Of a stretch of 64,000 nucleotides of DNA, positions 8,658-17,804 are shown piece by piece. This stretch comes from Mycolicibacterium elephantis DSM 44368. Lineage in GTDB: Bacteria; Actinomycetota; Actinomycetes; Mycobacteriales; Mycobacteriaceae. Each line of letters opens with the position of its first letter. Within the stretch, counting starts at the first letter, position 1. A model generated the notes under the pieces. The model was not told the origin of the DNA, searched no databases, and saw only the letters and a list, made by a program, of their open reading frames with translations. The translations under genes were made by a program, and so were the position numbers. The DNA lies in the NCBI RefSeq assembly GCF_004014805.1, contig NZ_ATDN01000067.1:122850-186849 (forward strand), in the 5' to 3' direction.

Positions 8658-9680
8658 CTACACGCCGGCAGGGGCGGTCGCGACGATCTGCACTGCCCGC
8701 TGCACTCCCGTCTGGCCATCGAACCCCACCCAGTCGTGGTAGTGGACGTGCGGATTACGGATCAGGAAGTCACCGACGACCACCGCCGTCTGGACCACCT
8801 TCGCGAAGGTCTCCGGCGTATTGGCGAGGTTCAACAAGTCCAGGAACTCGTTGCTTTGAATCAGAGCGAGGATCTCGAGGGCGAACGGCAGTTCGAGTTC
8901 CAACGGAGTCAGTGCCTCGTAGCCGAGGTGCAGCAAGGTGTCATCGGTGGTCGTGGCGTACATGTCACCGGGCAAGACGAAATCGTATGTGCGTGCGCGG
9001 AATTGGTCCGGTGTGTAGAAGCCGGCGATCCCGGCTCCCGGCGGGTTGTCACCCAACAGCGTGGGACCGGGCGGCCGGCAGGGGCTGCCGAACTGGATGA
9101 CCGCGATGAGGTCGTCCGCGCGATGCGCCAACGGCTGGCCGGGCAACATCAACCCGAGGGTTCGCGCCACCACTTCGGCGCCCTGGCTGTAGCCGCACAG
9201 ATAGAACCGACCGGCGTTCATCAAGACGAGCCGCGCGAGCTCGGCGACGCCGAGCGCCACCGATTCGTTGTAGCTCAGAAACGGGTTGGGATACAGGAAA
9301 CCGGACGCGGGATACCCGACCGGCTGGTTCCGGACTATTCCCCTCTGCTCGAGCTGCCATCCGACGTCGAACTGAGGCCCCATGAACGGCGTCTGCCAAG
9401 TGCCTGACGCACAGTAGAAGAACGGCAGAGACGTCGGAAGCGGACGCGGTTGATCGAAGTCGAGGCCGAGACGCCCGAGCGTCTGTGGACCGGCGACGCC
9501 GTCGACGACCAGACCGGCACGGCGTTGGAACTCCCGCACGACGCCGGTGGTGGCGGGGCCGTAGATGCCGTCGACGACCAGGTTGGAATACAGCGGATAG
9601 TCGCGGTTCAGCCGGGCCTGTAGCAGCCGGACGAGATCATTGCTGTCACCGGGTCGCAGCACCACCGCCATTTGCAGCAT
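8658..9680 (-). CDS. LysB-like mycolyl-arabinogalactan esterase with peptidoglycan-binding domain
   Basis: A 340-residue protein. Residues about 8-75 form a PG_binding_1 domain (VVDGIYGPATTGVVREFQRRAGL). The rest is a cutinase/LysB-like alpha/beta hydrolase: the nucleophile elbow is GYSQGAEV and VIQFGSPCRPPG follows at the usual spacing; HYHDW near the end can supply the catalytic His. Mycobacteriophage LysB enzymes cut the ester bond between mycolic acids and arabinogalactan. There is no signal peptide, as in phage LysB. The next gene upstream on the same strand is an amidase with a similar binding domain, so the two look like a resident lysis pair. Confidence 0.8.
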   Translation of the reverse strand: MLQMAVVLRPGDSNDLVRLLQARLNRDYPLYSNLVVDGIYGPATTGVVREFQRRAGLVVDGVAGPQTLGRLGLDFDQPRPLPTSLPFFYCASGTWQTPFMGPQFDVGWQLEQRGIVRNQPVGYPASGFLYPNPFLSYNESVALGVAELARLVLMNAGRFYLCGYSQGAEVVARTLGLMLPGQPLAHRADDLIAVIQFGSPCRPPGPTLLGDNPPGAGIAGFYTPDQFRARTYDFVLPGDMYATTTDDTLLHLGYEALTPLELELPFALEILALIQSNEFLDLLNLANTPETFAKVVQTAVVVGDFLIRNPHVHYHDWVGFDGQTGVQRAVQIVATAPAGV

Positions 9681-9831
9681 TCTACGTGCGAAACATGTTC
9701 AGCCTGGCTGGCTTTCGTGCCGAACAAGCTCAGGCAACTGGTTGGCGCTTCGCTCGATATCCCCGGCGCGGGGCATATTGGCGGTACTTCAGGAGCGACG
9801 CCGATGCCGGGCGTTGCTGGATCGAAGGGGG

Positions 9832-10704
9832 CTAAGCGATAGTGGCGGTTGCGGTACGCGCCAGGTTCAATCGCAGCGCGGCAGCGGTGGCCGGACCGAC
9901 GATGCCGTCGACCTCCAAGCCGGGTGTGCGGCGCTGAAACTCCCTGACCGCGGCTTCGGTTTGGGGGCCGAAGTCACCGTCGACCGCGAGGTGGCCGGCG
10001 AACTCGGGATAGGCGGATTTGAGCAGCCGCTGCAGGTCGGCGACCTCGGGCCCCTCGGTGCCGCGAAACAGCAGCACGTCCGCGTACTCACCGATGGGCA
10101 CGGGCGGGCTCGGCGTCGGCGCCAGGCGCGAGATGTCGCCGATTCGCTCCTGGATGTCGCGGCGCAGGATGTCCATGTCGATCGCACCCGGATCCCATTT
10201 GCCTTGGGCCCGGCCGGCGTACTCCTTGTGCCCGATCGTGCGCGCAGAGGTTTGCGACAGCCGGCGGTTGATCGCCGCACAGCACCTCACCAGCGCGAAA
10301 TACTGCGCGTCGGGCCAGTTGTGGCGATGCGGAGCCGTCGAGAAGGTTCCGCTGTTGGCACACTCGATACCGATCAGATGCCAGTTGCCCATGTTCGTCG
10401 GAACCCACGGATACATGCCGCGGCCCGCGTGCCATGCGACGCCGACGGCCACGATGCTGACTGTGCCGTCGCGCGCGATGTGCAGTTGTGACAGCGGGCC
10501 ACGTAGGCCGGGATGACCGTAGGCGATCGACGCGGCGCTGGCGTTGTCCGATCCGGTGTGGTGCACCATGACGCCGCGGATGTCCTTGAAGTCTCCGTGA
10601 CCGCGGCTCCGCCATCCGGGAAACTCGACGGGATCGATACCTTCAGCACGCAGAACGTCGGCCAGCCAGACCGGATCCCCGGTCCAGGGGGTTGTCTGAG
10701 GCAC
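9832..10704 (-). CDS. N-acetylmuramoyl-L-alanine amidase with peptidoglycan-binding domain
   Basis: A 290-residue protein. The first part is an Amidase_2/PGRP domain: MVHHTGSD gives the first zinc His, GHKEYA and KWDPG the second His and the Asp/Cys position. The C-terminal 70 residues are a PG_binding_1 domain (LAVDGDFGPQTEAAVREFQRR). It cleaves the lactyl bond between MurNAc and the stem peptide. There is no signal peptide, which is odd for a host cell-wall enzyme and like a phage endolysin. M. tuberculosis has a comparable standalone protein (Rv3594). The start is GTG with GAAAGGA upstream. It is encoded before the LysB-like esterase on the same strand. Confidence 0.82.
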   Translation of the reverse strand: MPQTTPWTGDPVWLADVLRAEGIDPVEFPGWRSRGHGDFKDIRGVMVHHTGSDNASAASIAYGHPGLRGPLSQLHIARDGTVSIVAVGVAWHAGRGMYPWVPTNMGNWHLIGIECANSGTFSTAPHRHNWPDAQYFALVRCCAAINRRLSQTSARTIGHKEYAGRAQGKWDPGAIDMDILRRDIQERIGDISRLAPTPSPPVPIGEYADVLLFRGTEGPEVADLQRLLKSAYPEFAGHLAVDGDFGPQTEAAVREFQRRTPGLEVDGIVGPATAAALRLNLARTATATIA

Positions 10705-10791
10705 GCACGAATCCTTTCGGGTTCAGTGACTTTCGAGAGTAGAACCGCAGTCCGACAGATGACATACCCACTGATACCCGATCGTATGGGT

Positions 10792-11316
10792 TCAGAGGGG
10801 CAGCTCGAGGTACGTCGTGGCTCCGGCAAGACCGACGTTGCCTGCTTCGGACCCGTCGAACGGATCGATAGCCCTGGCGCCCACCGATTGATACAGCGCA
10901 TGCGCTTCGGTCATGAAGCTCATGGTCTCGAGACGCACCCTCGTGTATCCCTCGGACCGCGCGTCGTTGAGCAGTCGGTCGAGCAGCGCTCGCGCGATGC
11001 CGCTGCCGCGCGCAGACGGCCGGACGAACATCCGTTTGATCTCGGCGGTTCGCTCATCGTAGGTGGGCTTGAAGGCGCCGACACCGACGATCTCATCGTC
11101 GCGTCGGGCAACCAGCAGCCTGCCCCCGGGACCGAGGAACCGTTGTGTCTCGGCGAAATAGGCGCGCTCCGCGGTGCCGTCCGGATCGACCGACTCCGCG
11201 CCCAGATCGGCGGCGAACCGCGCGAGTATCCAGTCGAGATACTCGCGGAACAGCGGCTCGACGACTGCGGCTGCGTCGGGCCCCGAGAGGGCTTCGATGC
11301 GCCAGGAAACGTTCAA
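10792..11316 (-). CDS. GNAT-family N-acetyltransferase
   Basis: A 174-residue protein with one GNAT fold. The acetyl-CoA binding motif A is KRMFVRPSARGSGIARALLDRLL (Q/RxxGxG/A written RGSGIA), followed by the motif B region FYQ-like ALYQSVGA. The acceptor cannot be told. The best start is a TTG at 11316; no clear ribosome site precedes it, so the true N-terminus is uncertain. Confidence 0.75.
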   Translation of the reverse strand: MNVSWRIEALSGPDAAAVVEPLFREYLDWILARFAADLGAESVDPDGTAERAYFAETQRFLGPGGRLLVARRDDEIVGVGAFKPTYDERTAEIKRMFVRPSARGSGIARALLDRLLNDARSEGYTRVRLETMSFMTEAHALYQSVGARAIDPFDGSEAGNVGLAGATTYLELPL

Positions 11317-11341
11317 CAGTCGTGATCATCGCACTGGGGCC

Positions 11342-11593
11342 TCACAAGATCCAGGGGAAGAATCCGTACATCGGGTAGTTGTTGACGAACGGCGGTGCGT
11401 CGTTGAGCTCTGCATTGCCAGGCGAGGTGCACATGCTGCCGGCCCTGGTCCAGTTGCACGTCATCGGCGCGGGCTGGATCTGTTGTTGGGCGACCGGTTG
11501 CACCGTCGTGTCGGCGGCTCGAGCGACGGGCGCCAAGGCGATGGCCACAGCACACGCTGCGACGACCATGCCCGGGATCGGTCGGATCTTCAT
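11342..11593 (-). CDS. Small secreted protein
   Basis: An 83-residue protein with a clear signal peptide (MKIRPIPGMVVAACAVAIALAPVARA). The mature part of about 57 residues has two cysteines (TCNW and MCTSPGNAELND) and an aromatic C-terminus (YPMYGFFPWIL). AGGAAGTAGG precedes the ATG. It is followed on the same strand by a GNAT gene 25 bp away. No family is recognised. Confidence 0.7.
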   Translation of the reverse strand: MKIRPIPGMVVAACAVAIALAPVARAADTTVQPVAQQQIQPAPMTCNWTRAGSMCTSPGNAELNDAPPFVNNYPMYGFFPWIL

Positions 11594-11637
11594 TTCCTAC
11601 TTCCTGAACTGAGGCTGTGCGGGTCCAGACCGCACAG

Positions 11638-13440
11638 TTAGATCGGCATCCGGTAGCCGAAGTACTCGTGGTCTTCGTTGTAACCACCATGGCCCCAGCC
11701 GACGTCTTTGAAGCTCTCGACGAACTCGATGGCTTCGATCCACTTGACCTGTTTGAACCCCAGCTGGAGTTCGTTGCGCAGACGCAGCGGTGCGCCGTGC
11801 GCATCCGGCAGCGGTTCGCCGTTCATCTCGTAGGCGAGCAGCGCCATCGGTTCCCGCATGTGCTCGATGCGGTGGCAGTCGTAGTACCGCCCGGTGTCGG
11901 GTTCGGGTCCGTTGCCGAAGGAGTAGAACACGACCCACCGTGCTGTCGGCAGGGGCCGCACGATGTCGATGATGTCGCGCATGCGCACACCTGCCCATTT
12001 GGCCACGCCCGACCAGCCCTGAATGCAGTAGTGCTGGGTGATCTGTTCGTGTTTGGGCAGCGCCACGATCTCGTTGTAGGACAGGTTCACCGGGTTTTCG
12101 ACCAGGCCGGTGACGCGCAGCGAGTAGTCGGACCAACCGGTGGCCCGCAGGTCGCGCCAGTGCTCGGAGTCCGGTACCCGCCCGTTGGCCCAGTGGTAGG
12201 GCGTGATGTCCCGCTCACGGTATGAGGCCTTGGGGTGTACACGTTCCATCCATGCCTTGGCCCAGCCGACGATGAATCGTCCGGTGTGCTGGACCGCTCT
12301 CGGGTAGCGAAGAGTCAGTGGTGTGGCGATCAGCCAGAGCACGGCCAAGAGAGCAGCGGCCATCCCGAATATGACGAGGGCCCAGGGCGACTGGGAATCC
12401 GTCCCCAATGTCATGTGGCTGAGGTTGCCGACCGCACCGGTGAGGAACACCATCGCGACGTGCGCGGCGATGAAGACCAGCATCCAGATCAGCACCATGA
12501 AGTGGACAGTCCGTGCGACCTGCCGGTTCAGCGGACCGCGTCCCGTCCCGAACCGGGCGGCGACGGCGGGCGCCTGCAGGAGACCGGTCGCGAAGGCCAG
12601 CGGTGCGGCGATGAACACCGTGATGAAGTAGGCCAGTATCTGCAAACCGTTGTATTCAGCGAAGCCTTCGTTGGCCGGAAAGTTCAGCGACGCATACTGA
12701 ATGGCTGTCGACAGGGCGTTGGGGAACACGGTCCAGGACTGGGGCACGAGTCGGTGCCACTGGTCGGTGCTGAACAGCAGCACGTAGAAGATGACTCCAT
12801 TGATCAGCCACAGCAGATCGAAGCTGAAATGCCACCAGCGGGCCAAGCCGATCGAGTGACGAAGTCCCGGTATTCCCAGCTGCTTTGGCAGGGAGACGGC
12901 GTCGTCCTTGGAGGTCCACAGGCGTGGTGGGTCGTTCTTGTCGATGCGGTCGGCGGGTACCGGATCGCTCATGCGGAACCACTCCGACCCCGGGCGACAA
13001 CCCGAATTCAGGTAGAGGCGTGGATGATCGGCCAGAATCTGCAGTCCCGACCGGATGATGAACATCATGAAGACGATGTTGAAGAAGTGCTGCCAGCGCA
13101 GCCAGGCAGGAAAGCCGGATTCCACCGGCGTGGCGTAGGTGGCCGAGGTGCCTGGATAACGCGCGATGAAGGTCTGCACCCAGTCGAATGTGCGTAGTTC
13201 CTGAGCGATCACGATGAGGACGGCGAATCCGGCGATCGCCAACGCGACGAGCCACAAGATGCTGACCCACCTGCGACCGATGCGCACCAACGGCACTTGC
13301 GCGGGCACCTGCGGAATACCGCCGGCGAACTCGTTCACATCGACGCGCTGGTGGAAAACCCCCTTGGGTTCATGGTGATCCAACAGGGCGCGCAGCGGCG
13401 TCGGCGAAGTGGGATGCTCGGTTCTTGGTGCGCTCGTCAC
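11638..13440 (-). CDS. Cytochrome b561-molybdopterin oxidoreductase fusion
   Basis: A 600-residue membrane enzyme. Residues about 1-370 hold several membrane helices of the b-type cytochrome class (WLVALAIAGFAVLIVIA, FDLLWLINGVIFYVLLF, VHFMVLIWMLVFIAAHV) with His ligands. The C-terminal about 190 residues are a sulfite-oxidase/YedY-type molybdopterin domain; HYCIQGWSG carries the Mo-ligating Cys. One chain thus holds what YedY and YedZ do as two. There is no twin-arginine signal, so the side on which the Mo domain sits cannot be told. The start is the GTG at 13440, with GGAGG seven bases upstream; a longer open frame to 13926 is not used. Confidence 0.82.
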   Translation of the reverse strand: MTSAPRTEHPTSPTPLRALLDHHEPKGVFHQRVDVNEFAGGIPQVPAQVPLVRIGRRWVSILWLVALAIAGFAVLIVIAQELRTFDWVQTFIARYPGTSATYATPVESGFPAWLRWQHFFNIVFMMFIIRSGLQILADHPRLYLNSGCRPGSEWFRMSDPVPADRIDKNDPPRLWTSKDDAVSLPKQLGIPGLRHSIGLARWWHFSFDLLWLINGVIFYVLLFSTDQWHRLVPQSWTVFPNALSTAIQYASLNFPANEGFAEYNGLQILAYFITVFIAAPLAFATGLLQAPAVAARFGTGRGPLNRQVARTVHFMVLIWMLVFIAAHVAMVFLTGAVGNLSHMTLGTDSQSPWALVIFGMAAALLAVLWLIATPLTLRYPRAVQHTGRFIVGWAKAWMERVHPKASYRERDITPYHWANGRVPDSEHWRDLRATGWSDYSLRVTGLVENPVNLSYNEIVALPKHEQITQHYCIQGWSGVAKWAGVRMRDIIDIVRPLPTARWVVFYSFGNGPEPDTGRYYDCHRIEHMREPMALLAYEMNGEPLPDAHGAPLRLRNELQLGFKQVKWIEAIEFVESFKDVGWGHGGYNEDHEYFGYRMPI

Positions 13441-13643
13441 GGCTTGCCTCCAGGCGCGGGGTACACGACGCTGACTCCCCTGTCTGCCGAGATCCGCTCG
13501 GCAACCCAACGTCGCTATCCCCGATGGAAGGCCGGCCGCCTGGAGTGTGGCTGAATGCCCACTGTGAACTTGGTCGAACGGAGCCAAGAGCATGGTGATC
13601 TTCACCACATCGCAGTTGCGCCAATGCTTTCCGTGCGGATGCT

Positions 13644-14471
13644 TCAGGCGATCGGCGGGCCCTTTGGCTCCGCGGAACGGCCCGGGCTCGCCAGAGCCGC
13701 CGCCACACCCAGGTGGTCGCTCGGCCACACGTCTTCGCGGGGGCTGTCGCAGACGAGGCGCGCATCCAGCACGCGACCCGCACCGTCGCCGGCCCGAACG
13801 CCCACAAGGACGTAGTCGATGCGCCGGTCGGGATTCCGGTCCTCGGCGGCGAACGGGTTGACGTTCGTCCACGTGTAGCCGGGATCGTCGGGGTGGACGA
13901 GTTCGAAGGCATCCCAGAGGTGACAACTGCGGCCGTCGAGCGCATGCAACCCCTTGATGAACCGCATTTCGGTGGACTTCGGCACGGCGTTGAAATCGCC
14001 GCAGACGATCGGCGGGAATTCAGCCGGAGCATGACTCACCACGTCGGCGATTTCTCGGACCTGTCGCTCACGCGCCCAACCGTCGTCGAATCGATACGAC
14101 AGGTGGGTCGATGAGAACGAAGCGGCACGTCCGTACACGTCGACCTCGACCGTCAGTATCGCTCGTGGCACATCGCCGCTTGAACCGTCGGCCAGAGGGC
14201 GACAGTCCGAACTCATGACGGGAAGCCTGCTCAGCACCGCATTGCCGAACTCAGCTCGCTCATACTTGCCAGCCGCGCCGAAAACCGCTGCCATGCCGGT
14301 CTTCTCAGCGATCCATGAGGCTTGACACAGGCGTTCCGTCCGGACCACCTCTTGGAGCGCAAGAAGATCTGGCGCGACTTCGTTGATCCAGTCGACGATC
14401 GCCTGCCGCCGTTCCTCCCACCGGTGCAGGTTCCAGATATTCAACGTCATCACGGTGACGTGCCCAGCCAT
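13644..14471 (-). CDS. Endonuclease/exonuclease/phosphatase family protein
   Basis: A 275-residue EEP-fold hydrolase. Conserved parts are TLNIWN (N-terminal Asn), LLALQEV (metal-binding Glu), STHLSYRF, CGDFNAVP (catalytic Asp/Asn), RRIDYVLV and WPSDHLGV (the terminal Asp-His pair). There is no signal peptide. Members act on phosphodiesters from DNA to inositol lipids, so the substrate cannot be given. Confidence 0.82.
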   Translation of the reverse strand: MAGHVTVMTLNIWNLHRWEERRQAIVDWINEVAPDLLALQEVVRTERLCQASWIAEKTGMAAVFGAAGKYERAEFGNAVLSRLPVMSSDCRPLADGSSGDVPRAILTVEVDVYGRAASFSSTHLSYRFDDGWARERQVREIADVVSHAPAEFPPIVCGDFNAVPKSTEMRFIKGLHALDGRSCHLWDAFELVHPDDPGYTWTNVNPFAAEDRNPDRRIDYVLVGVRAGDGAGRVLDARLVCDSPREDVWPSDHLGVAAALASPGRSAEPKGPPIA

Positions 14472-14592
14472 TCGCCAATGATCCCACCGGCGGTGCGCCT
14501 GCGCGTCGCGCTGCGGTTGCCGGGTATCTAATTAGCGGCAGGACACCACAGAGGGCCGATGACCGCGGCCATCAGACGAACAGAGTGACAGC

Positions 14593-15546
14593 ATGATCGT
14601 GGCCACCGTGCTGGGACTGGCGGCAGCGTTTCTGTTCGCGCTTTCGGCGTTCCTGCAACAGCGAGCGGCCCGACGGGCCACGGGCGGCGACACCTCGATC
14701 GTCATGCAGGCCAGGGGGCTACGACGGTTGGCCCACCGCCTTCCGCGCAGCCGCACATGGCTGCGGGGCTGGCTGACCAACCTGTGCGGGTGGGTGACCC
14801 AGGCAGCCGCGCTGAAGCTGGGCTCGGTGGCCGCGGTGCAGCCGCTGATGTCGGCGCAACTGCTGTTCGCCGTGGGCTTGGCCTCCGCGGAACAACGCCG
14901 TTGGCCCCGCTGGCAGGACTGGGCCAGCGCGCTGACGGTGTGCCTGGGCCTGGTGTTGTTGTTGACCACCGAGGGCAGGCCCCCGCTAGGCGGATCAGCG
15001 CGGCGCGAATACGTCCTGCTCGCGACGGCGTGCGCTGCGGGCCTGATCGTGTTGTTGGTGGCCATCGGGCGGCTGAGCGCGCCGTGGGTGACCAGCATGC
15101 TGCTCGGGGTTGCCGCCGGCGTCTGTCACGCGATGAACGCGGTGTTCATCAAGATGACCATCGAGGATCTCACCGGCCGCGGCGTGGCGGCGACTGCGGT
15201 GGACTGGCCCGGATATGCGCTGGCCCTGTCGACGTTGAGCGGTCTGGTGCTCGGGCAGTTGGCCTTCGCCAGCGGCGCACTGCCTCCCGCGGTGGCCGCG
15301 ATCAACGTGACCAACCCGATCGTCGCGCTGGCGGCGGGGCTGCTGGCGTTTGACGCCCCGGTGTCCACCGCGCCGGGCGCGCTCGCCGCGCTGACGGCGT
15401 CGGGGGTGTTGATCGCCGCAGGCGTCATCGGGCTTGCCCACTCTCCCACCGCCAGGGCGATGTATGCGTTGCCGACCAGGCGCAGCACCGATGACGTCGA
15501 GCGGGCCACGGATTCACCCGCGGGCCAGGACGGCGACAGAAGATGA
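14593..15546 (+). CDS. DMT/EamA-like membrane transporter
   Basis: A 317-residue protein with about nine or ten membrane helices from the first residue (MIVATVLGLAAAFLFALSAFLQQRAA). The pattern LGSVAAVQPLMSAQLLFAVGLA and AAINVTNPIVALAAGLLAFDAPV is typical of EamA-type drug/metabolite transporters in actinobacteria. The substrate is unknown. It is followed by the PAP2-acyltransferase fusion 113 bp downstream in the same direction. Confidence 0.75.
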   Translation: MIVATVLGLAAAFLFALSAFLQQRAARRATGGDTSIVMQARGLRRLAHRLPRSRTWLRGWLTNLCGWVTQAAALKLGSVAAVQPLMSAQLLFAVGLASAEQRRWPRWQDWASALTVCLGLVLLLTTEGRPPLGGSARREYVLLATACAAGLIVLLVAIGRLSAPWVTSMLLGVAAGVCHAMNAVFIKMTIEDLTGRGVAATAVDWPGYALALSTLSGLVLGQLAFASGALPPAVAAINVTNPIVALAAGLLAFDAPVSTAPGALAALTASGVLIAAGVIGLAHSPTARAMYALPTRRSTDDVERATDSPAGQDGDRR

Positions 15547-15659
15547 GATAACCGCAACCGCGCGGTGGGGCTGACGTCATTCCATGAAGCTGCCAGGTAC
15601 GGCGCTTAGACTGGCGTTCTCGCCAGCAAGAGGGAGAGACCACGACCTCCGGGTGAAAT

Positions 15660-17681
15660 ATGTTGCAGGTGGAGACGCCCGCCGAAGCGGCACGCAGCCC
15701 ACTCTGGCGCGACATCGCGCTGGGGCTGGCGGTCTTCGGCGTCTACGTGGCGGTTGCCCTGGACGCCTCCGCCGAAGGGCGGCGTGACTTCGCGGACAGC
15801 AACGCTCGCGCACTGCTGGATGTGGAGCGGTGGCTGCACATCGACGTCGAGCGATCGCTCAATCAATGGCTGGTGCCGCGTCGTGTGCTGACCGTTCTCG
15901 CGAATTACGAGTATGCCTACACCTACATCATCAGCGCGTTTCTGCTGCTGGCGTGGCTTTACCTCCGGCTGCCGGCCGACTATCGGCGGGCCCGCGATTC
16001 GTTCATTCTGCTGAACCTCATCGCCATCGCGTGTTTCGCGGTTTTTCCGGTCACCCCTCCGCGGCTGCTGCCTGGCATGGGCTACGTGGACACCGTCGCT
16101 CAAGGCGGCACTTTCGGGTCATGGGGCACTCCGCTGGTGTCCTCGGCCAACCAGTACGCGGCGATGCCGTCGCTGCATCTGGCGTGGGCGCTTTGGGTCA
16201 GCGTCGTGCTGGCCCGGCTGGCGCGCGGGGTGGCGGTGCAGTTGCTCAGCGCTATCCATGTGGCGGTGACGGTGTTCGTGATCGTCGCCACCGCCAACCA
16301 CTGGGTGCTGGATGCGGTGGCGGCGATTCCGCTGGTCTGGGTGAGTGTCGTGATGATCGACCGGCGTCAAAGCGTCCGGGGGTTGTCGTTGGTGCCCACC
16401 GCAGACGCCTTCTTCCTGCACGTCGAAACCGATTCGGCGCCTCAGCATGTCGGCGGAATGGTGGTGCTGGCGCCGTCGTCGCCGGGTAGGCCGACGCTCG
16501 AGGAGATCCGCGAGCTGTTGCGCGCGGAACTGCCGAACATGCCACGGTTCCGGCAACGACCGGAACAGCCGTCGTCGGCGCGGCGCTGGCGCTGGGTCGA
16601 CGTTGACCCAGCCGACATCGACTGGGACTGGCACGTCAGCGAACGTCCCGCCGCGGGTGGGGCCGACGCGACGGATGTCGACGGTGCGGCCGCGGTGCTG
16701 AGCCGCACGGTTGCTCAGGTGGCTACCGAGCGGTTGCCGCGCGACCGCCCGATGTGGCGAATCATCCTGGTACGCGATATCGCACCGGGCCGCTCGGGAT
16801 TGTTGTTCCTGGTTCACCATTGCGTGGCCGACGGTGTCGGCACCGTGTTACAGGCGCTGAACATTCTGCAACCTCGCCTGAATCTGGCCGCGGATCGCCA
16901 AACGCAGCCGGGCAAGCTTCGCAAAGCGGCGGCGATCGTTGCGGGGCTGGCACAGCTTGCCACTGACGGGCGTCCGGCGGCCAAGCTGACGGCCGGCTCG
17001 GCGCGCCGCGGGTTTGCCACCACAGCATTCGATCTGAATGTCATACGGACGGTGGCCCGCGAACGAGGTGTGCGCGTCACCGATGTGCTGTTGGGCCTGC
17101 TCGCCGTTGCGGTGCGGCGTACCCATCCGGAGTTGTCGGCCGCCGTCGGCCATCGGCTGCGGGTGTCGGTGCCGATCATGTTGCGGGAGCCGCATTCTGC
17201 TGCGGCGGGCAACCTGACTGCGGCTGCGATGGTGGATCTGCCGCTGACGGACACCGTCGACGACGTCCGACTGCGTGAGATCAGCCATGCGACGGCGCGG
17301 TTGCGGACCCCTACAAGGGCTTTGGCGTCGCGGTTCGTGATGGCCACGGTGCTCGGACTGTGTCCGGTGGGCGTACATCGCTGGTTCGCGCGCAAGGTGT
17401 ACGGGCCGGCGTTCCTTCAGGCCATCGTGTCGAACATGCCCGGCCCCGAGCCGGCCATGTCGATTGCGGGCATACCGCTGGACCGGGTGGTGCCGATCCT
17501 GCCGCTCGCGCCCGGAGCGCCGATAGCGTTGGGTGCGCTCAGCTGGACAGGGACGCTCGGTGTCGGGCTGGCCGTCGATGCCGGGCTTGTCGACGGGGGT
17601 CGCGTGGTCCTGGCGATGGCGCAGGCCTTCACGGAACTGCGTGCGCTGGGTGTGAATTCGTCGTCAAGCGCAATGAACTGA
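15660..17681 (+). CDS. PAP2 phosphatase-WS/DGAT acyltransferase fusion
   Basis: A 673-residue two-domain protein. Residues about 1-235 are a multi-helix PAP2 domain (Ipt/Aur1-like): AAMPSLHLAWALW is the SxH motif and ANHWVLDA supplies the last catalytic His and Asp. Residues about 245-670 are a wax ester synthase/diacylglycerol acyltransferase domain with the catalytic H386-H387-x-x-x-D391-G392. A PAP2 enzyme removes phosphate from phosphatidate-type lipids to give diacylglycerol, and DGAT acylates diacylglycerol to triacylglycerol, so one chain could carry out the last two steps of storage-lipid synthesis. The order of reactions is inferred; the motifs are seen directly. Confidence 0.85.
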   Translation: MLQVETPAEAARSPLWRDIALGLAVFGVYVAVALDASAEGRRDFADSNARALLDVERWLHIDVERSLNQWLVPRRVLTVLANYEYAYTYIISAFLLLAWLYLRLPADYRRARDSFILLNLIAIACFAVFPVTPPRLLPGMGYVDTVAQGGTFGSWGTPLVSSANQYAAMPSLHLAWALWVSVVLARLARGVAVQLLSAIHVAVTVFVIVATANHWVLDAVAAIPLVWVSVVMIDRRQSVRGLSLVPTADAFFLHVETDSAPQHVGGMVVLAPSSPGRPTLEEIRELLRAELPNMPRFRQRPEQPSSARRWRWVDVDPADIDWDWHVSERPAAGGADATDVDGAAAVLSRTVAQVATERLPRDRPMWRIILVRDIAPGRSGLLFLVHHCVADGVGTVLQALNILQPRLNLAADRQTQPGKLRKAAAIVAGLAQLATDGRPAAKLTAGSARRGFATTAFDLNVIRTVARERGVRVTDVLLGLLAVAVRRTHPELSAAVGHRLRVSVPIMLREPHSAAAGNLTAAAMVDLPLTDTVDDVRLREISHATARLRTPTRALASRFVMATVLGLCPVGVHRWFARKVYGPAFLQAIVSNMPGPEPAMSIAGIPLDRVVPILPLAPGAPIALGALSWTGTLGVGLAVDAGLVDGGRVVLAMAQAFTELRALGVNSSSSAMN

Positions 17682-17804
17682 CCGGGGCTTGAGCCGATGA
17701 GTGCCGAGCGCAACGCCGCGTATTGACCGTCGAAGAACCGTTGTGGACGAACGACTCCCGGGAACCTTTTCCCGAGCGTAAAATGCGAAGCCGCAGGCAG
17801 CACG

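Noticed and set aside
10760..10800. GGGTAT elements (minus strand) upstream of the amidase, considered as SigF promoters
   Set aside because: No GTTT element at the required distance upstream.
13441..13926. Upstream extension of the cytochrome b-molybdopterin gene
   Set aside because: It overlaps the endonuclease/exonuclease gene in another frame, is Arg-rich and lacks similarity; the GTG at 13440 has a strong RBS.
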